DNA of 64,000 bases, taken from the NCBI GenBank assembly GCA_028023455.1, contig JAQFVV010012545.1:2232001-2296000 (forward strand). The letters run 5' to 3'. The notes under the pieces are model-generated. The model was not told where the DNA came from and made no database searches. It saw nothing but the letters and a program-made list of their open reading frames with translations. The DNA is from Epiperipatus broadwayi (Eukaryota > Onychophora > Udeonychophora > Euonychophora > Peripatidae). Made by a program: the position numbers and the translations under genes. Of this stretch, positions 35,028-46,668 are shown in pieces; position 1 is the first letter of the stretch; each line of letters begins with the position of its first letter.

Positions 35028-35965
35028 TATATTTTTGATAAAGCTGAAAAGATAGTTTAAAGTAGTCTCATGTAGGCTAAAGGATTTTAGCAGCTCTCTC
35101 AGTGTAGAAGTTCAGTGAAATAAAAAAAAAAATCACTCAATTACTAGAAAGTGAGGAGTTAATAAATTTTTCATTTTTGTTTTACTTCCTAGCTAAGGAT
35201 GACTAAACATCCATTCATCAAACATTATTTTGTGGTTATCTGGGCTATCTCTATCTGGGGAAAAAGCATGCGATTAAAATCACAAGTTTAGCAGTCTAAA
35301 TTCAAACTATGGTTATAGGAATGGTGACCGACTTCATTATCATTATGTCTTACAAATATTCATCACTTATATATTCCTAAAAGTTACTTTTAGATATAAG
35401 TATGATGTCCTGAGTAGTTTAATGCAGTAATAAAATAAGAGTTCATTTCTAATGTCTGACTATCTTAAGATTTCCTGAGTCAGAAATCATCGAGACACAG
35501 ATGTCATTCGAGCTACCAAATGACAAATCATTCAATTACTTTAATGTGTATAATTTTCCTCTCCCCCCACCAAAAAAAAAGACAAAAAATGTTTTGCGGT
35601 CACTATATAAACCAATTCCACATGCCTTAAATATATCCACATGTATCATATGCTGGTTTTTAATCTGTTTATTTGACATTCTTATGATGATATTTTTTAA
35701 CTTCTAAAAACATTTTTTTAATAAATTGATTTCTGATTTTTTCCATTATATTTTATCACTAGCTACATTTTTTTAATAACAGAACTAAATGTTGCACATT
35801 TTAAGAATGTTTGGGAATAAGTTTTATAGCACAAATATAGATTTATTCTCACACAGAAACTGTGAATCACTTCACTATATATATTTTTAGAAACTTAATT
35901 TGCTATGTATACACAATCCAATAATGATTTAATATCATTACAAATTACAAGCTAAAGAACATACA
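35028..35965. other. A+T-rich non-coding stretch
   Basis: No gene is supported. The 68-codon frame at 35501-35707 has no domain. Confidence 0.4.
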
Positions 35966-36175
35966 ATAGTTTATAATTTTATTGTTACATTTTTATTTAC
36001 AACTGTCAAAACTCACTCTGCTCACAACTTTGACACTATCCACTTCAGATAAATACAATAATGATTATTACTAATCATTTACTAAACTAGAGACTATCTC
36101 TAGCACAGATATAAACTTTAAACCTCAGTTAAAGATTAATATATCTGACTTTCTTTCTGTAATTGAACTTATCAT
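35966..36175 (+). repeat. Fragment of the hammerhead-bearing family B repeat (spacer only)
   Basis: TTACAACTGTCAAAACTCAC through GATATAAACTTTAAACCTCA matches 53500-53660 and, inverted, 62490-62640, with many differences. The hammerhead part is absent here. Confidence 0.7.
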
Positions 36176-36929
36176 ATGCTCTCTTTTCGTAATCTTGCTG
36201 CGGTCTGTCTTTTACATATTAAATTATGATTGTTTTTTATATGACTTAATATGCCAATCTAAACAATCTTTCGAGCTTAACATATAAATTTTTTTCTTCC
36301 CCTTTTTATAATCAGATCTCCTTAAGTTGAGGTTTGGAAATCCCCTCCTGTTAAATAAACTCGAATGTATTTTAAAATCAATAAGCTTGCAAGCTTGTTT
36401 CCTCATTTTAACTTCTATGTTTTATTTTTATAAAAATGAAGACAGTGTTTATCAAATCCCTGAGTAATGCAATTAAATTAATACTTTCTAAGATTTAAAC
36501 ATGTTATTTACTGAAATTCTAAAAATGGTGACAAGTCATTTTGTTTTTTTTATTACTCTTAAAATTTTCAAACCAAAATAATCCCAGTATTTAAGCCAAG
36601 CCATGAAGGTGGGGTTGAATCATGTTCTTTTATGGCATATAAGGAAGGGGGGGGGGTAATTTTAGAATCCTATTTAATAAATGAAATTTCAGTATATTGT
36701 CTTAAATAAAAATCCTTTCTTATATATATATGTTAAAATGGCATAGCTAATTAATAAATTGTAGCATTCAAACTGGGGCAGAGATTTTGAAGCCATAAAT
36801 AATTAGTACTGTGTCACGTTGTTAGTGATTTTTAAAAACATGTTACTGACATTAGGTTTAGTTTCATTCATTTATATTGATGTGCTTTTAATCTGGAAGT
36901 CATGATGAACTCGCACCCATGGATTTCTA
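36176..36929. other. A+T-rich non-coding stretch
   Basis: Nothing is recognised; a poly(G) run lies near 36647-36656. Confidence 0.4.
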
Positions 36930-36937
36930 TCCTTCAT

Positions 36938-37040
36938 GCCTTATTTCCTATAAAATCCATATGTGCATTGTTGGAGGCTGCCACCATACCTTCTTTCATA
37001 TAAAAGGGTTCTGTGCACTGGTGGAGGCCTGCACTAGATC
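36938..37040. repeat. Degenerate direct repeat of about 48-50 bp
   Basis: CTTATTTCCTATAAAA, GTGCATTGTTGGAGGCTGCC is echoed by CTTCTTTCATATAAAA, GTGCACTGGTGGAGGCCTGC. Two neighbouring units; origin unknown. Confidence 0.55.
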
Positions 37041-37904
37041 CAATTTTATATTTCTTTAAGCACTGCCCAAGAAAAAAAGGGGTGTTCATTTTTATTTTGT
37101 TAAGGAACACAACTCATCTTACTTTCTTGACTCAAGTCAGTACCATAAAATTTTATTTAATATTTTGTTTTGCTTCGTGATCCAGTTTTGGTGCTACAAT
37201 ATTCCAACTTGTACTTTGCTAAAACATACGTATAAATTCCCAAATTTTAATAGCTGCCTGAATTAATATTATTTTTTTTTGCTTTATACAACCCCACCAT
37301 CGTAATTCCCTATTTAGATTTAGAGAACTAGCCTGGGGGGGGGATATCAAGCATTCTGTTTGAAATATAAATTGTAAATCTTATTAATCAAAGGTTTTGT
37401 TCTGTAATCAAATGCAATTTTGAAATGTTTTTAGTTTTTTTATTTTCATGACCAAAAAACAGCGTGAGAATAACTCATTCAGTCTTTATAACCAATTTTC
37501 AGAACGCTTTTTATATCTCTATATAGCAATCACCATCTTTAATTGTAATCAATAAATGCGTTACTTATATAATATCTAAATTTGCTTGTAAAAATGATTG
37601 GCATAGTAATAGTAAACCTACCTAACCAAAATAAAAATGTATATTAATTTGTGAATGTTTAAAACCAGAATTTGAGAGCATATGAACTACAATGGCATGT
37701 ATATTCATGCCCATCGCAATATTACTATAATCAAATTTTTTAAAATATATCTTTTATTAAATATTTTATTTTAAAGTTATTTAATTATTCAAATTCCAAT
37801 TTTCTCCACTTTCATATGTACATTTAATTAAGTTAATTTTATAAGGTGCCTCATTGTCTTTTACATGCTGCTAGCGGGCTGAATTTAAAATAAATTCTCA
37901 TGTG
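37041..37904. other. Non-coding stretch
   Basis: No gene. Poly(G) and poly(T) runs lie near 37336 and 37272. Confidence 0.4.
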
Positions 37905-37990
37905 CCCTCATTGTTATGATATCCATTAGGTGTTTGATCTGGGGCTTAGAGAGTGGGTTCGAATTCAGTCCCTGACCTAAATCTTGGGAT
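37905..37990 (+). other. Possible SINE remnant with pol III B box
   Basis: GAGAGTGGGTTCGAATTCAG contains GGTTCGAATTC, one base from the tRNA-type B box. It is followed by CCCTGAC. An A box is not clear. It may be a tRNA-derived SINE fragment. Confidence 0.3.
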
Positions 37991-38204
37991 TGACTGGGTT
38001 TAAAGTACATTTTGTGAGTTACAGCTCATGTAGATAGATAAACACGTTTTGACCGGTACAAGGTATAAATTAGATATAATCATATAGCTAGCAACCAAGC
38101 ATTTTTTTGCTGCTGATAAACATATTTTGGTTTTTCCTGGACATGTTATCATTGTGCTGATAACACAGTGCTAACATATAGCAAAATAGTCAACATAGAC
38201 CAAA

Positions 38205-39343
38205 ATGGAGGTAGTGACAAAGGAAGAAGAATTAGGACAAAGTTCAGATCAACACTGTGAGGAAATAGTGTTTAATCTTCCTAGAGCAGCATCACAGAAT
38301 CACGATCACCAAGAACAAGATAACATTAGAGAAGTAGTCAAAGAACTTAGAGAGGAAAACAAATTATGATGATCATGTGACATGAGTTCATGAGAGATAC
38401 TAGAATAAGGCAAAACCACCCAGAAAGAAATATAGATTATCTTTGAAAACAGGATAGAGAGATAGAACTATCACCAAATTATGGCAGACAATCCCATATG
38501 CAGGACCAAAGGATGATGCAAGAGTAATATGACACTTATGTAAAAGCTATGGTCAAAAATAAACAACATAAAGACCCACAGCACCAGGATTTGACTGCAT
38601 AATAAAAAAAAAGAGGTGAAGAAGAAGGTTGGCCAGTAGCAGAGAATAGGAAAAAGGAGACACAGGTTCCACAAACTTCAAATCTTATTCAGACATGCCA
38701 AGAGAATGAAATCATTAATCCTGTAATAATTAATCCAATAACCTCACCTGTGGCAAATTCATTCAGATATGGTGTTTTAGAAAGGAACTGGATGGGAATC
38801 CAAGACAGCACTTCGATAGTTGGAAGAAACTTTTTCAGTTTCAAAGGATGAGTGAGAAAGAAAGAGTGGCAATCTTCAGTCATCATTTAAAAGCAGCTGC
38901 TAGGGACTGGTGGAACACATTGTCTAATCAACCAACAACATTCTTAAAGTATGAAACTGTGTTAATGTCAATGTACTGGATTGAGGAATGTCAAGAGGGA
39001 TTGTTATATTCAATAATATATGAAAAATACCAAGGCAACCATCAAGACATGTATGCACAATTCTTCTTGAGACAAGTGAATAAGATAAAGGCCTTGAGAA
39101 CATTTAAATATTCAGAGGGCAGATGATAAGAATGATATGACACAATATGACACCTGGATACAGAAAATAATATTAGACAGCCAGGTTGAGGACGCTGGTG
39201 GTATGACACATTTATTGCTGATAATTGATTATAGAAATCTCAGTGCATATCAGAGAGTTATTACTAAATCAAGAAACATAATGCATTATGTGCCACCCGA
39301 TCCTAGGAAAGGTCAGAAGGTAAATGTTATAACAACTGGGTGA
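38205..39343 (+). pseudogene. Gag-like relic without LTRs
   Basis: This relic is related to the gag of the long-LTR elements but not flanked by their LTRs. ATG 38205 opens a 54-codon acidic frame (MEVVTKEEELGQSSDQHCEE) ending at 38369, followed by a stop-rich stretch. The core is open at about 38775-39126: KELDGNPRQHFDSWKKLFQF, then IFSHHLKAAARDWWNTL, then a YWIEECQEGLLYSI counterpart of the YYWSEDRQSGIL segment of copy 1. A frame change near 39124 leads to 39137-39343, ending with HYVPPDPRKGQ, parallel to the YYPPDP ending of copy 1. No zinc knuckle, protease or reverse transcriptase follows. It may be the remnant of another LTR family or a decayed captured gag. Confidence 0.72.
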
Positions 39344-40520
39344 ACAGGAAACAGATAGGGAAGTAGGTTAAAACTATATATATAAAAAAGGAAAAAAAAA
39401 AGGGAAATGGCATTAGTTTTACATTAAATTAAACATTATGCATGAATTTATGTGCATGTTTTTTATCTCTGGCCTGGAGCAACCACATTTTTGTAAACAT
39501 TTTTTTCCTCATTAACTATTGCGGAATGAAGCATGGATATGGAAGTCAGATCCATGCTTCATAGCCTTACATAAACCAACCAATATTTCAAACCTGGTTT
39601 CCACTTGTATGAAAGTATTTAACAGAATTTTGCACTAAGCAAAAATATAAAATATTTTTGTTATCTGTTTATTGATCCTTGAAATTAGGTATCCATGTAG
39701 AAATAATTTAGTAAAGTAAATGTAATCAAAAGAAACTGTGGTTTCATAAAAATATTTTTTTGTCATAGTTTATAAAATAGGCATGTATGTGTGGTAAACA
39801 TATATATATATAAATTAATGCTGTTAAAACTAAAACTAACCTGAGAATATAATATTTTAATTTGTCTTATTCTTATGTCAAAAAATATTTCATATGATTT
39901 ATTTTAGATAAGCCATCCAAAATTCCTTAATAAATTAAATTTAAATTAGAGTTTCCTTCAGGGCAATTAAGTATAGCCTCTTTAATAATAAAAAAGAAGT
40001 TAAAGCAAAAATAGATTACAAAATCTTAAAGTTTGATTTTGGTAAAAAGAAAATTGTTTTGAAACAAAGAAGAGTGGGGGCTTGTTAAGATGTAAATGAT
40101 ATGAAACACAATAGAGTGAGTTTTTGCTAAAAGGTATAAATAGTGAGGAGAACAAAAGAAAGGGACATATAGTTCTTTTTTGGAATGGAAAGAATGAGAA
40201 GTGATATGGTTGAACTACTTAATTTTTCAGATGAGACCATGTATGGTGGCTATTTCTATCAGCTTTGCCCACCATCTGGACCTCTATCCAGCCAAATGTC
40301 AAAAACTGTAGTGTGATAAAGTGAATCAAACTGTTGAACTGTCTGCCTGTGGTCGGTATTGGTATTTCACATAATAAGCATGCTACCTTTACAAATGAAT
40401 TTCCAATCGGTAAATCAATCAAGGTGGCATGGAAATTGTACCATTGCAAAGACCAAAATCTGGTGCCAGTAATATTTTAAATAATTCCTCACAAACTTTT
40501 ACTTTTTTCATTTTCTTAAA
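39344..40520. other. Non-coding stretch
   Basis: No LTR or pol is seen after the gag relic. A 76-codon frame on the minus strand (40219-40449) lies in a segment of higher G+C but has no recognisable domain or splice context, so it is left uncalled. Confidence 0.4.
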
Positions 40521-40684
40521 TTTTCATTTGTTCTTATTAGTATTTAACTCTTTGACTTAATATAATGTAATTGTATAAATGTAACTTGATGTATTATGCC
40601 ATTTTGGATTTTCATTTGTTCTTATTAGTATTTAACTCTTTGATAATGTAATTGTATAAATATAACTTTATGTATTATGCCATT
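40521..40684. repeat. Tandem duplication of about 88 bp
   Basis: TTTTCATTTGTTCTTATTAG at 40521 recurs at 40609 and continues through GTATTATGCCATTT. The second unit lacks a few bases near TTTGA-TAATG. The copies are close, so the duplication is recent. Confidence 0.88.
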
Positions 40685-41562
40685 TGTTGTTTGATCATTC
40701 TTTATAATTTCATGCTTTCCTTTGTTCTCATTTCTTAAATCCAATCAGTAGTAGATGCTTCTCTTATTGTTCATGTGGTGTTGGTATTGATTTATAGGTA
40801 TATTTTAAATCTTATATATTACTACTCATATGATATGTCTTTTAGATAGTTAGCCTATCGATCTCCTTGATAAAGCTTAATCTATTCCTTTGTATGCTTG
40901 AAAGTTATAAGTTTTATTTTCTTTAAAAATTAAAAAAAAAAGGGGGGGGGGTAATTATAGTCATTTTAAGTCAGGCTTACAGTATGAGTTAGTTATTAAA
41001 AGCATATGTAAAAATTTTATTCCACTTTGCTTTATCAGGAAGATTTCTTGTTTATTAAATGGGTTTTATTCAAACATATGGGTTACCACATGTGTGGTGG
41101 GCTTAGGTTAAAATCTGTGTGACATCATTAGGCATCAAATATCTGCCATGTATTATTGCTGAGTTTGAAAATCTTTTTAGTGTTGCCTTTATTTCATTTT
41201 ATTTTTGTATTAGCTTGGATAAGGTTCTTTTATGTATTCATTTTCTGCTGGGAGGTTGACTGTAGTTGATTTGTTGTCATATTGCTAATCTACTCTGCTT
41301 ACCTATGAATTTTCTAGATAAAAAAATATTTTATTTTCCCAGATTATCATGGCCATCCCATTTATATAAATGTTTTTTTATATTTTTTTCAGGATTTGAA
41401 GAATTTACGTAAATGTTTAGCTGGCTAAGCTAGGCTGGCTGATATTTCATTCTTTTTCTTTCACCTGAATTTGTCTTTAAGCATATGCACATAATTATTT
41501 CTATTTTGCTTTTCTCATTTGGGCCTTTATGTTCGACATTATGTGAATTAAGGTTGGCTGGT
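40685..41562. other. Non-coding stretch
   Basis: Nothing is recognised; a poly(A)/poly(G) run lies near 40929-40951. Confidence 0.4.
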
Positions 41563-41622
41563 TTATTGTATCTCCAGACATTAATAATATTTTTATGCAT
41601 TGAGCACTCATCAGCAATAACT
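41563..41622 (-). ncRNA. Hammerhead ribozyme-like motif, family C
   Basis: On the minus strand: CTGATGA intact, stem II GTGC-TCAAT-GCAT (G-U closing pair), AAAA in place of GAAA, then stem III ATATT-ATT-AATGT and cleavage triplet GUC, then TGGAGATACAATAA. TTATTG before CTGATGA can pair with CAATAA after the cleavage site as stem I. It has the longest stem III of the set. Position G12 is A, which would impair catalysis. Only one copy is seen. Confidence 0.5.
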
Positions 41623-41919
41623 TAGTCTTTCGCATTTGATGGCAAATCAATCCTTTTAAATTTCTATTAAAAAAAGGTTTGGGAAAAATATCAGTATTTT
41701 AAATTAAGCTTTATACTTGTTTGTGCACCACTATTTTTGGATTGATTTCCTGGGGGCCAGACTCAAAGAAATATTCTTGTACAATTTTGTTAAGGTAATA
41801 ATAAATTACTGTAAAGTTCATTTAAGCTTGCTCATGCAAAATATGCTGTTAACTGTTTACATGTTTAAGTGGGCCAATGTGGCAAACCTATATTTCATAG
41901 TGCAAAGTAGTATTTAGAT
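41623..41919. other. Non-coding stretch
   Basis: The 66-codon frame at 41717-41917 has no domain. Confidence 0.35.
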
Positions 41920-41927
41920 CTTGAGAT

Positions 41928-42035
41928 TTTAAGCCAATAAACATCACATAATCACCACTTCTTATGCTTGTGTATAACTGTTGTATTGTTTGTAGCAATA
42001 CATATAGTGAGTTTCGCCTGTTTTATTTTGAGATT
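41928..42035 (-). repeat. Fragment of family A repeat (no hammerhead)
   Basis: On the minus strand it matches 31985-32085: AACTCACTATATGTATTGC, then CAGTTATACACAAGCATAAG, then GATGTTTATTGGCTTAAAA. The hammerhead end is missing. Confidence 0.75.
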
Positions 42036-44224
42036 ACATTCAGTTTACTGAATGATTTGATAATGTGTTATTTGTGGAATAGTGGAGAACAAAGCCTCCC
42101 TTTTATTAATATCTTTATTAAAGTATCTTTACTAGTTGTAAACATGATATTTTGATGTTAATCTATTTGATAAATTTCCGATAATCCAAGTATGGCATAT
42201 AGTCTAACATATATAGTCTATCGCATATAGTCTTTCACACATGACCTGAGTTATGTATCATTACTTGTGTTAGGTTTAATGAAGTAGTGATTGTTTCTGC
42301 CTGATGCTAGCAGGACGGGTGAAAAAATGTGCATCTATGCATGTCTCGGACATGTTGTTGATTCATTGTTAGATTTGAAAGGTGGCCAAATAGGGCAGAG
42401 TACCTAATATTCTTGATTTTAGATCTTGCATATGATTGGTTTCGAGGTACTTTTGTCTACATTTCAAACCTGGTTAAATCAGTACACACATTCAACTGGC
42501 ACAATATATATGAAGTAAATTAGATATCAATTGTTAGATAATTTAAAATAAACACTAAAAAAATTTGTACAAACATATATGTGTGATATCAATTATTTTG
42601 TGTTATGGGTTTTTACATCATTGGCAAATATTAAACAATGACAAATTAATCATGGTAATGAACAAAGGTCAAGAGATACACTAAACTACCCAAATAAGAA
42701 TGAAGGAACAATGTGTAATTTAACTTTAGGAATTGATAATCGCGATATACATATAAACACAACAATAGACATACTGAGAACAAAAAAAAGGTAATGAGAG
42801 AGTGCATATGCTAAGAAATAGAAACGATGATAGCTATAAAAAGAAATGACAATAAAAAAACTTTCTTCTTAAAATTTCTAGGTTGCTATGGAACATAAAC
42901 TTGGTTAAAATAAAAATTTTCAACATGAAAATTGTCATTTGAAATCTTTTGTTTATTTAACCTCATAAAATAAATTTGACACAGAATTTAAAAAAAAAAA
43001 AACCCAGAGACTTTGCAGCTAAACAAAATAACTAGATAAAGCCAAGAAGTTGGTGAATTTTAATTAAGGAAATTTTTTCAAACTTCTAAAGAAAAAAAAA
43101 AAAAAAAGGAATTTAAATCAAACTTTTACGTGAATGCAAACTTATAAAATACACATACATATAGTTAATACGATAGACGTTAGAATAAGCACATTTTATC
43201 ATATTAAAAAAAATATTTCTTTTGACTTCAAGCCATATCTGAATTTAAACTTAATATATAAAGAGCTAGCACAATGTGGTCTTTCTAGAGTGATTGATTG
43301 TTATTGGGGAGAGCGTTAATCTCATAACAATGAAAAGTATATAGCAATACCTCTACATTTATAACTTCTGACACATTTACTTCATAAAGCATGGAATGTT
43401 TAGGAGAAAATTGGAAGAAACCAGAATTGTCCAGAATGCACTCCACAACAGTGAGAGTAAATGTTTATGCTATGGAGAGAGGAGTGCATGCAAACTGTAT
43501 GAACTATAAAATGAAAACTTTAATAATTGAATGAGCCTGATTACCAGTTCCTGAAATGATTCCTGAAATAATTTTTTTTATTATGTTACACATTAAAAAC
43601 ATTTTTCTTGTGAATGTATTATTGATTTTTAAAAATTATTTCATTTTTATCTTGTGAACATTTAATACTGATTCGATGTTTTGGGAGACTCCAATTTAAC
43701 AGAACACAAGGAGGGCAAAGAGCGAAGATCCAATTTAACATGAATTCTTTTTGTAAAATAAAATTTAGATTTAATTTAAGCACTTGATTTTTATTCGTGA
43801 CCATATACTTCTAATTTGGAGGTAAGAATTTATTATTATATTTTTGACATTAATGACACACACTTAAAAAAGCAGAGTTATGTTATGTATTATTTGTTTT
43901 ACTAATGATAGTGCTTAAGTATTTTGGTGTAAATGATTAACTGGAATATATCTGCTATGCTATCATATTGAATAATATTTATTTATTATTATGTGATAAA
44001 TGACAGGGGATCTCCAGGAAAGTTAAGGCATCACAACTTGAGCCATGAATAGAATCAATGTTGATGTTAAATATTAAATTAACTTTATTTAATCACATGT
44101 ATAATAAAGCCAATATTTTGATTTTAATTAAAAATGCCTGCAACTATCATGGGGAGTAAGAGTTGGTAACTTCAAATTAAGGAAATCACTAATGTGATAG
44201 ACACTCATTACAGCCTTTAAACTG

Positions 44225-44225
<1 letters not shown>
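42036..44225. other. A+T-rich non-coding stretch
   Basis: No gene is supported. 42280-42440 is less A+T-rich but has no recognised content. Poly(A) runs lie near 42990 and 43095. Confidence 0.4.
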
Positions 44226-44257
<32 letters not shown>

Positions 44258-44258
44258 A
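44226..44258. repeat. (TA)n(TG)n compound microsatellite
   Basis: Short TA run followed by eight or nine TG dinucleotides, about 50 bp before the fold-back element. Confidence 0.9.
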
Positions 44259-44407
44259 AAAGGCAGTCCCAGGTCACATGACCGATATAGCTTGCATTAC
44301 CAATATGTAATATATAAAGAGCCTGCTAATATCTTTAAACAAGCTTATTTATTTATTTTTTATGATAAATGCTACAAGAGAAAATACCTGAAGCATTTAT
44401 CTAGGAT

Positions 44408-44460
44408 TGTTCCCATACCCAGACCAGTTTTGAGCTATGGCTCTCTTCAGTGAGGAGCTA
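44408..44460 (-). ncRNA. Hammerhead ribozyme-like motif, family A (left arm)
   Basis: On the minus strand: CTCA, CTGAAGA (allowed, since the seventh core position may be any base), stem II GAGC-CATA-GCTC with perfect pairing, AAAAC in place of GAAAC, then TGGTC and TGGG. CTCA pairs with TGGG as stem I with one G-U. The only core loss is G12 to A. Confidence 0.65.
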
Positions 44461-44629
44461 TATTAAATTGCTAAGCCTACTAATATATAGGTTCAGGCCG
44501 ATATAGTTTCTTTAGTTAAAGAGCTGAATTTGAAGACATGTAGGTGTCTTTAGATTTAGATCTTTTTTTTAATATTTAAGAATTAGATAAATGCTTGGCT
44601 TGAGTTAGTATTTTGAATCTATTGTTCTA

Positions 44630-44690
44630 GCTCCTCACTGAAGAGAGCAATAGCTCAAAACCGGTCTGGAGATGGGGACAATCATAGATA
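44630..44690 (+). ncRNA. Hammerhead ribozyme-like motif, family A (right arm)
   Basis: CTCA, CTGAAGA, stem II GAGC-AATA-GCTC, AAAAC, then CGGTC and TGGAGATGGGG. It carries the same G12 to A change as the left arm, as expected if one arm was copied from the other. Confidence 0.65.
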
Positions 44691-44942
44691 AAGGCTTCAG
44701 GTACTTTCTCTTGTAGCATTTATTATAAGTAAATAAATAAGCTTGTTTAGAGCTATTAGCAGGCTCTTTATATATATAATCTTTTCTTATCCCCTTGTAA
44801 ATATTGTTAATATCTCTTTGATTTATCCAAGTTTTACTTACTGTTTACATATAGTTTATTTTATAAATAAATGTAAATTTTTTTGAATGGATAAAGTCTC
44901 TAATTTACTAAATAAGCTTTTGCATTCATCTGTAAAGCCAAT

Positions 44943-44943
44943 A

Positions 44944-44984
<41 letters not shown>

Positions 44985-45031
44985 TAGTGATAACATTATA
45001 TATATATATATATATAATGTTATCACTATAT
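44943..45031. repeat. (TA)n microsatellite with palindrome
   Basis: A (TA)n run at 44946-44980 is followed by AATATAGTGATAACATTA, a second (TA)n, and the exact complement of that segment (to 45031), so the whole can fold into a hairpin. Confidence 0.9.
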
Positions 45032-45616
45032 TTGAAAAATTCTTAGATAAGGGTTATTTATTAATGGTAACTTTAGTAAGCTGATGTAACCATGAGTATG
45101 CATAAGTACATCCCTGTTAAGAGAGTCGAACATGAATTCTTCCTGAGTTTAAATACTGAGGCAATGGATCTGAAAGAGAGTGGTGAAATGTGGTGAACTG
45201 GCCCAAATTACATCTAAATTTGATGGATGTCTTAGGCTAGTCTATTGATGGTGGGTGTAACCATGGGTCATATACTTGATTGCACCATCACAGCATCCTA
45301 TATGAAGATCCTAGGTCTGACTATAGTCAGATGCGAATTTCTCTTTCCATACCATCGACCAGACCATTACAACATATAATACAAATAGTTAATATTTTAT
45401 TTTTATAAATAACTAATAGAAATTGCTTAAATGTCTAGCAAAAAATTGTTTAAGAAATGCAGATGTTACAGTATTATTAACAAGTACTTAATGATTATTC
45501 AAATTTACAATAGCTGACTCTAGAATCGAATGAAGAAAACTGCTCTTGCAACCACATGTTAAACAGAAAATCAGGTGATGTTTTTGTTAAGAAATGAAGA
45601 AATAAAGAATGTCTAA
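45032..45616. other. Non-coding stretch
   Basis: No gene. 45115-45370 is less A+T-rich and may hold an old short repeat, but no family is recognised. Confidence 0.35.
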
Positions 45617-45811
45617 GAATATTAATAATTTTTATTAGACAATCATTAAACTAGAGATTATTCACTTAATGAATAATATTTCTGTAGTGTAATTTTCACT
45701 ACACCACTCTAAAAAAAAGTAAGGACTGGTTTCTATCCACTTTTAACACCTTGTGGGGAAGGGGGTGTAATCGTAAACATATGAACCAAAGACATGTGAA
45801 AAAGATGTATG

Positions 45812-45860
45812 ATATCCAAAGTGTGCATTTTATGCTGAACCAGCACTCATAAGTTGGCCA
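45812..45860 (-). ncRNA. Hammerhead ribozyme-like motif, family B, unit 1
   Basis: On the minus strand: CCAA, CTTATGA (one change from CTGATGA), stem II GTGCT-GGTTC-AGCAT, AAAAT in place of GAAAT, then TGCACAC and TTTGGATATCAT. CCAA pairs with TTGG as stem I. Two core residues are lost. Confidence 0.6.
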
Positions 45861-46162
45861 GATTGCAATCTTTTACATATATCTTTATCATTGTTTAATA
45901 TATATAGATAGCCATTTACTATAGTTTAATTTGGTGTGTCAAATTTATTGACCTCACAACTTTGGCACAAACTCCTTGATGGAAGTATATTATTAATTTT
46001 TATTAGTCATTCATTAGACTAGATATTATCCACTTAATGAATAATATTTTTGGTGTACATTTCATTTCACTACTCTTATGCAAGGTAAGGAATCGTTTCT
46101 ATCCATTTTAATACCTTACAGAGAAATGGAATATATGGCCAAAGACATGTGAAAAAGACCTA

Positions 46163-46214
46163 TGATCCCCAAGATGCACATTTTGTGCAGGACCAGCACT
46201 CCTAAGTTGTCCAG
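46163..46214 (-). ncRNA. Hammerhead ribozyme-like motif, family B, unit 2
   Basis: On the minus strand: ACAA, CTTAGGA, stem II GTGC-TGGTCCT-GCAC with perfect pairing, AAAA, stem III ATG-TG-CAT, cleavage triplet AUC, then TTGGGGATCATAGG. Stems I and III are both formed. The losses are in CUGANGA (one conserved base) and G12. Confidence 0.6.
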
Positions 46215-46491
46215 CATAAAATGTGCATCATGGGGATTGTATATCTTTTTCACATCTTTGGTTACCATTTATAGTGCACCCCTCCACAAGTTGTTAAAAG
46301 TGAATAGAAAGCAGTTCCTAGACTGCATGAGAGTGGTGTAGTTTTAATGAATTGTATAAGGACTGATTTTCAAAAGCTGTGAACATTCATTTATAATTAT
46401 TAAAAACTTTAAGTTTATAATATTATTTTAAAAAGATGTGAAAGTAAAATGTATAAAAAGTTATTAATACATTGTACAGGATTAATACCTG

Positions 46492-46492
<1 letters not shown>

Positions 46493-46530
<38 letters not shown>
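46493..46530. repeat. (TA)n(TG)n compound microsatellite
   Basis: It lies directly against the left arm of the next fold-back element, as if part of the element's end. Confidence 0.92.
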
Positions 46531-46531
<1 letters not shown>

Positions 46532-46610
46532 GGATTCAAACTCAGACTTCACACAACCTACAACTCTCAGTGCCATCTTATATTGCTGACCCATCTGATG
46601 TTGAAAAGAT

Positions 46611-46668
46611 AAATAATCACGAATATACATATTTTCTGCTAAACCAGCACTCATCAGTTGGTCCAGGT
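46611..46668 (-). ncRNA. Hammerhead ribozyme-like motif, family B (left arm)
   Basis: On the minus strand: GGACCAA, CTGATGA fully intact, stem II TGCT-GGTTT-AGCA, then GAAAA, then a drifted stem III and cleavage region (TATGTATATT). It is the only family B copy with an intact first box. Confidence 0.6.

Larger units (their letters stand above)
44311..44773. mobile_element. Fold-back element with two inverted hammerhead-like motifs (family A)
   Basis: Arms 44311-44460 and 44628-44773 are about 90 percent complementary by eye, with a 167-bp loop. The outer ends read TATATAAAGAGCCTGCTAAT and its complement. Each arm has a hammerhead-like core at its inner end, pointing outward. No protein frame. 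Confidence 0.82.
45617..46355 (-). mobile_element. Retrozyme-like head-to-tail dimer with hammerhead motifs (family B) plus inverted partial copy
   Basis: The segment 45617-45860 recurs at about 45985-46214 in the same orientation with an offset of 353-368 bp. CACTTAATGAATAATATTT is shared at 45663 and 46031, and each unit has a hammerhead-like core on the minus strand at the same place. A shorter inverted copy follows directly (46216-46355), which complements 46080-46190 and holds only the 3' half of the core. No open frame. Two tandem hammerheads bounding a monomer of about 360 bp is the layout of retrozymes, whose RNA self-cleaves into monomers that circularise. Core changes suggest it is now inactive. 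Confidence 0.75.

Noticed and set aside
38110-38175. GTGCTGATAACACAGTGC as a ribozyme or terminator
   Set aside because: A small hairpin forms, but no hammerhead boxes follow, and transcription terminators of bacterial type are not expected here.
40219-40449. 76-codon minus-strand frame in a less A+T-rich segment
   Set aside because: No recognisable domain, no transmembrane pattern and no splice signals that stand out.
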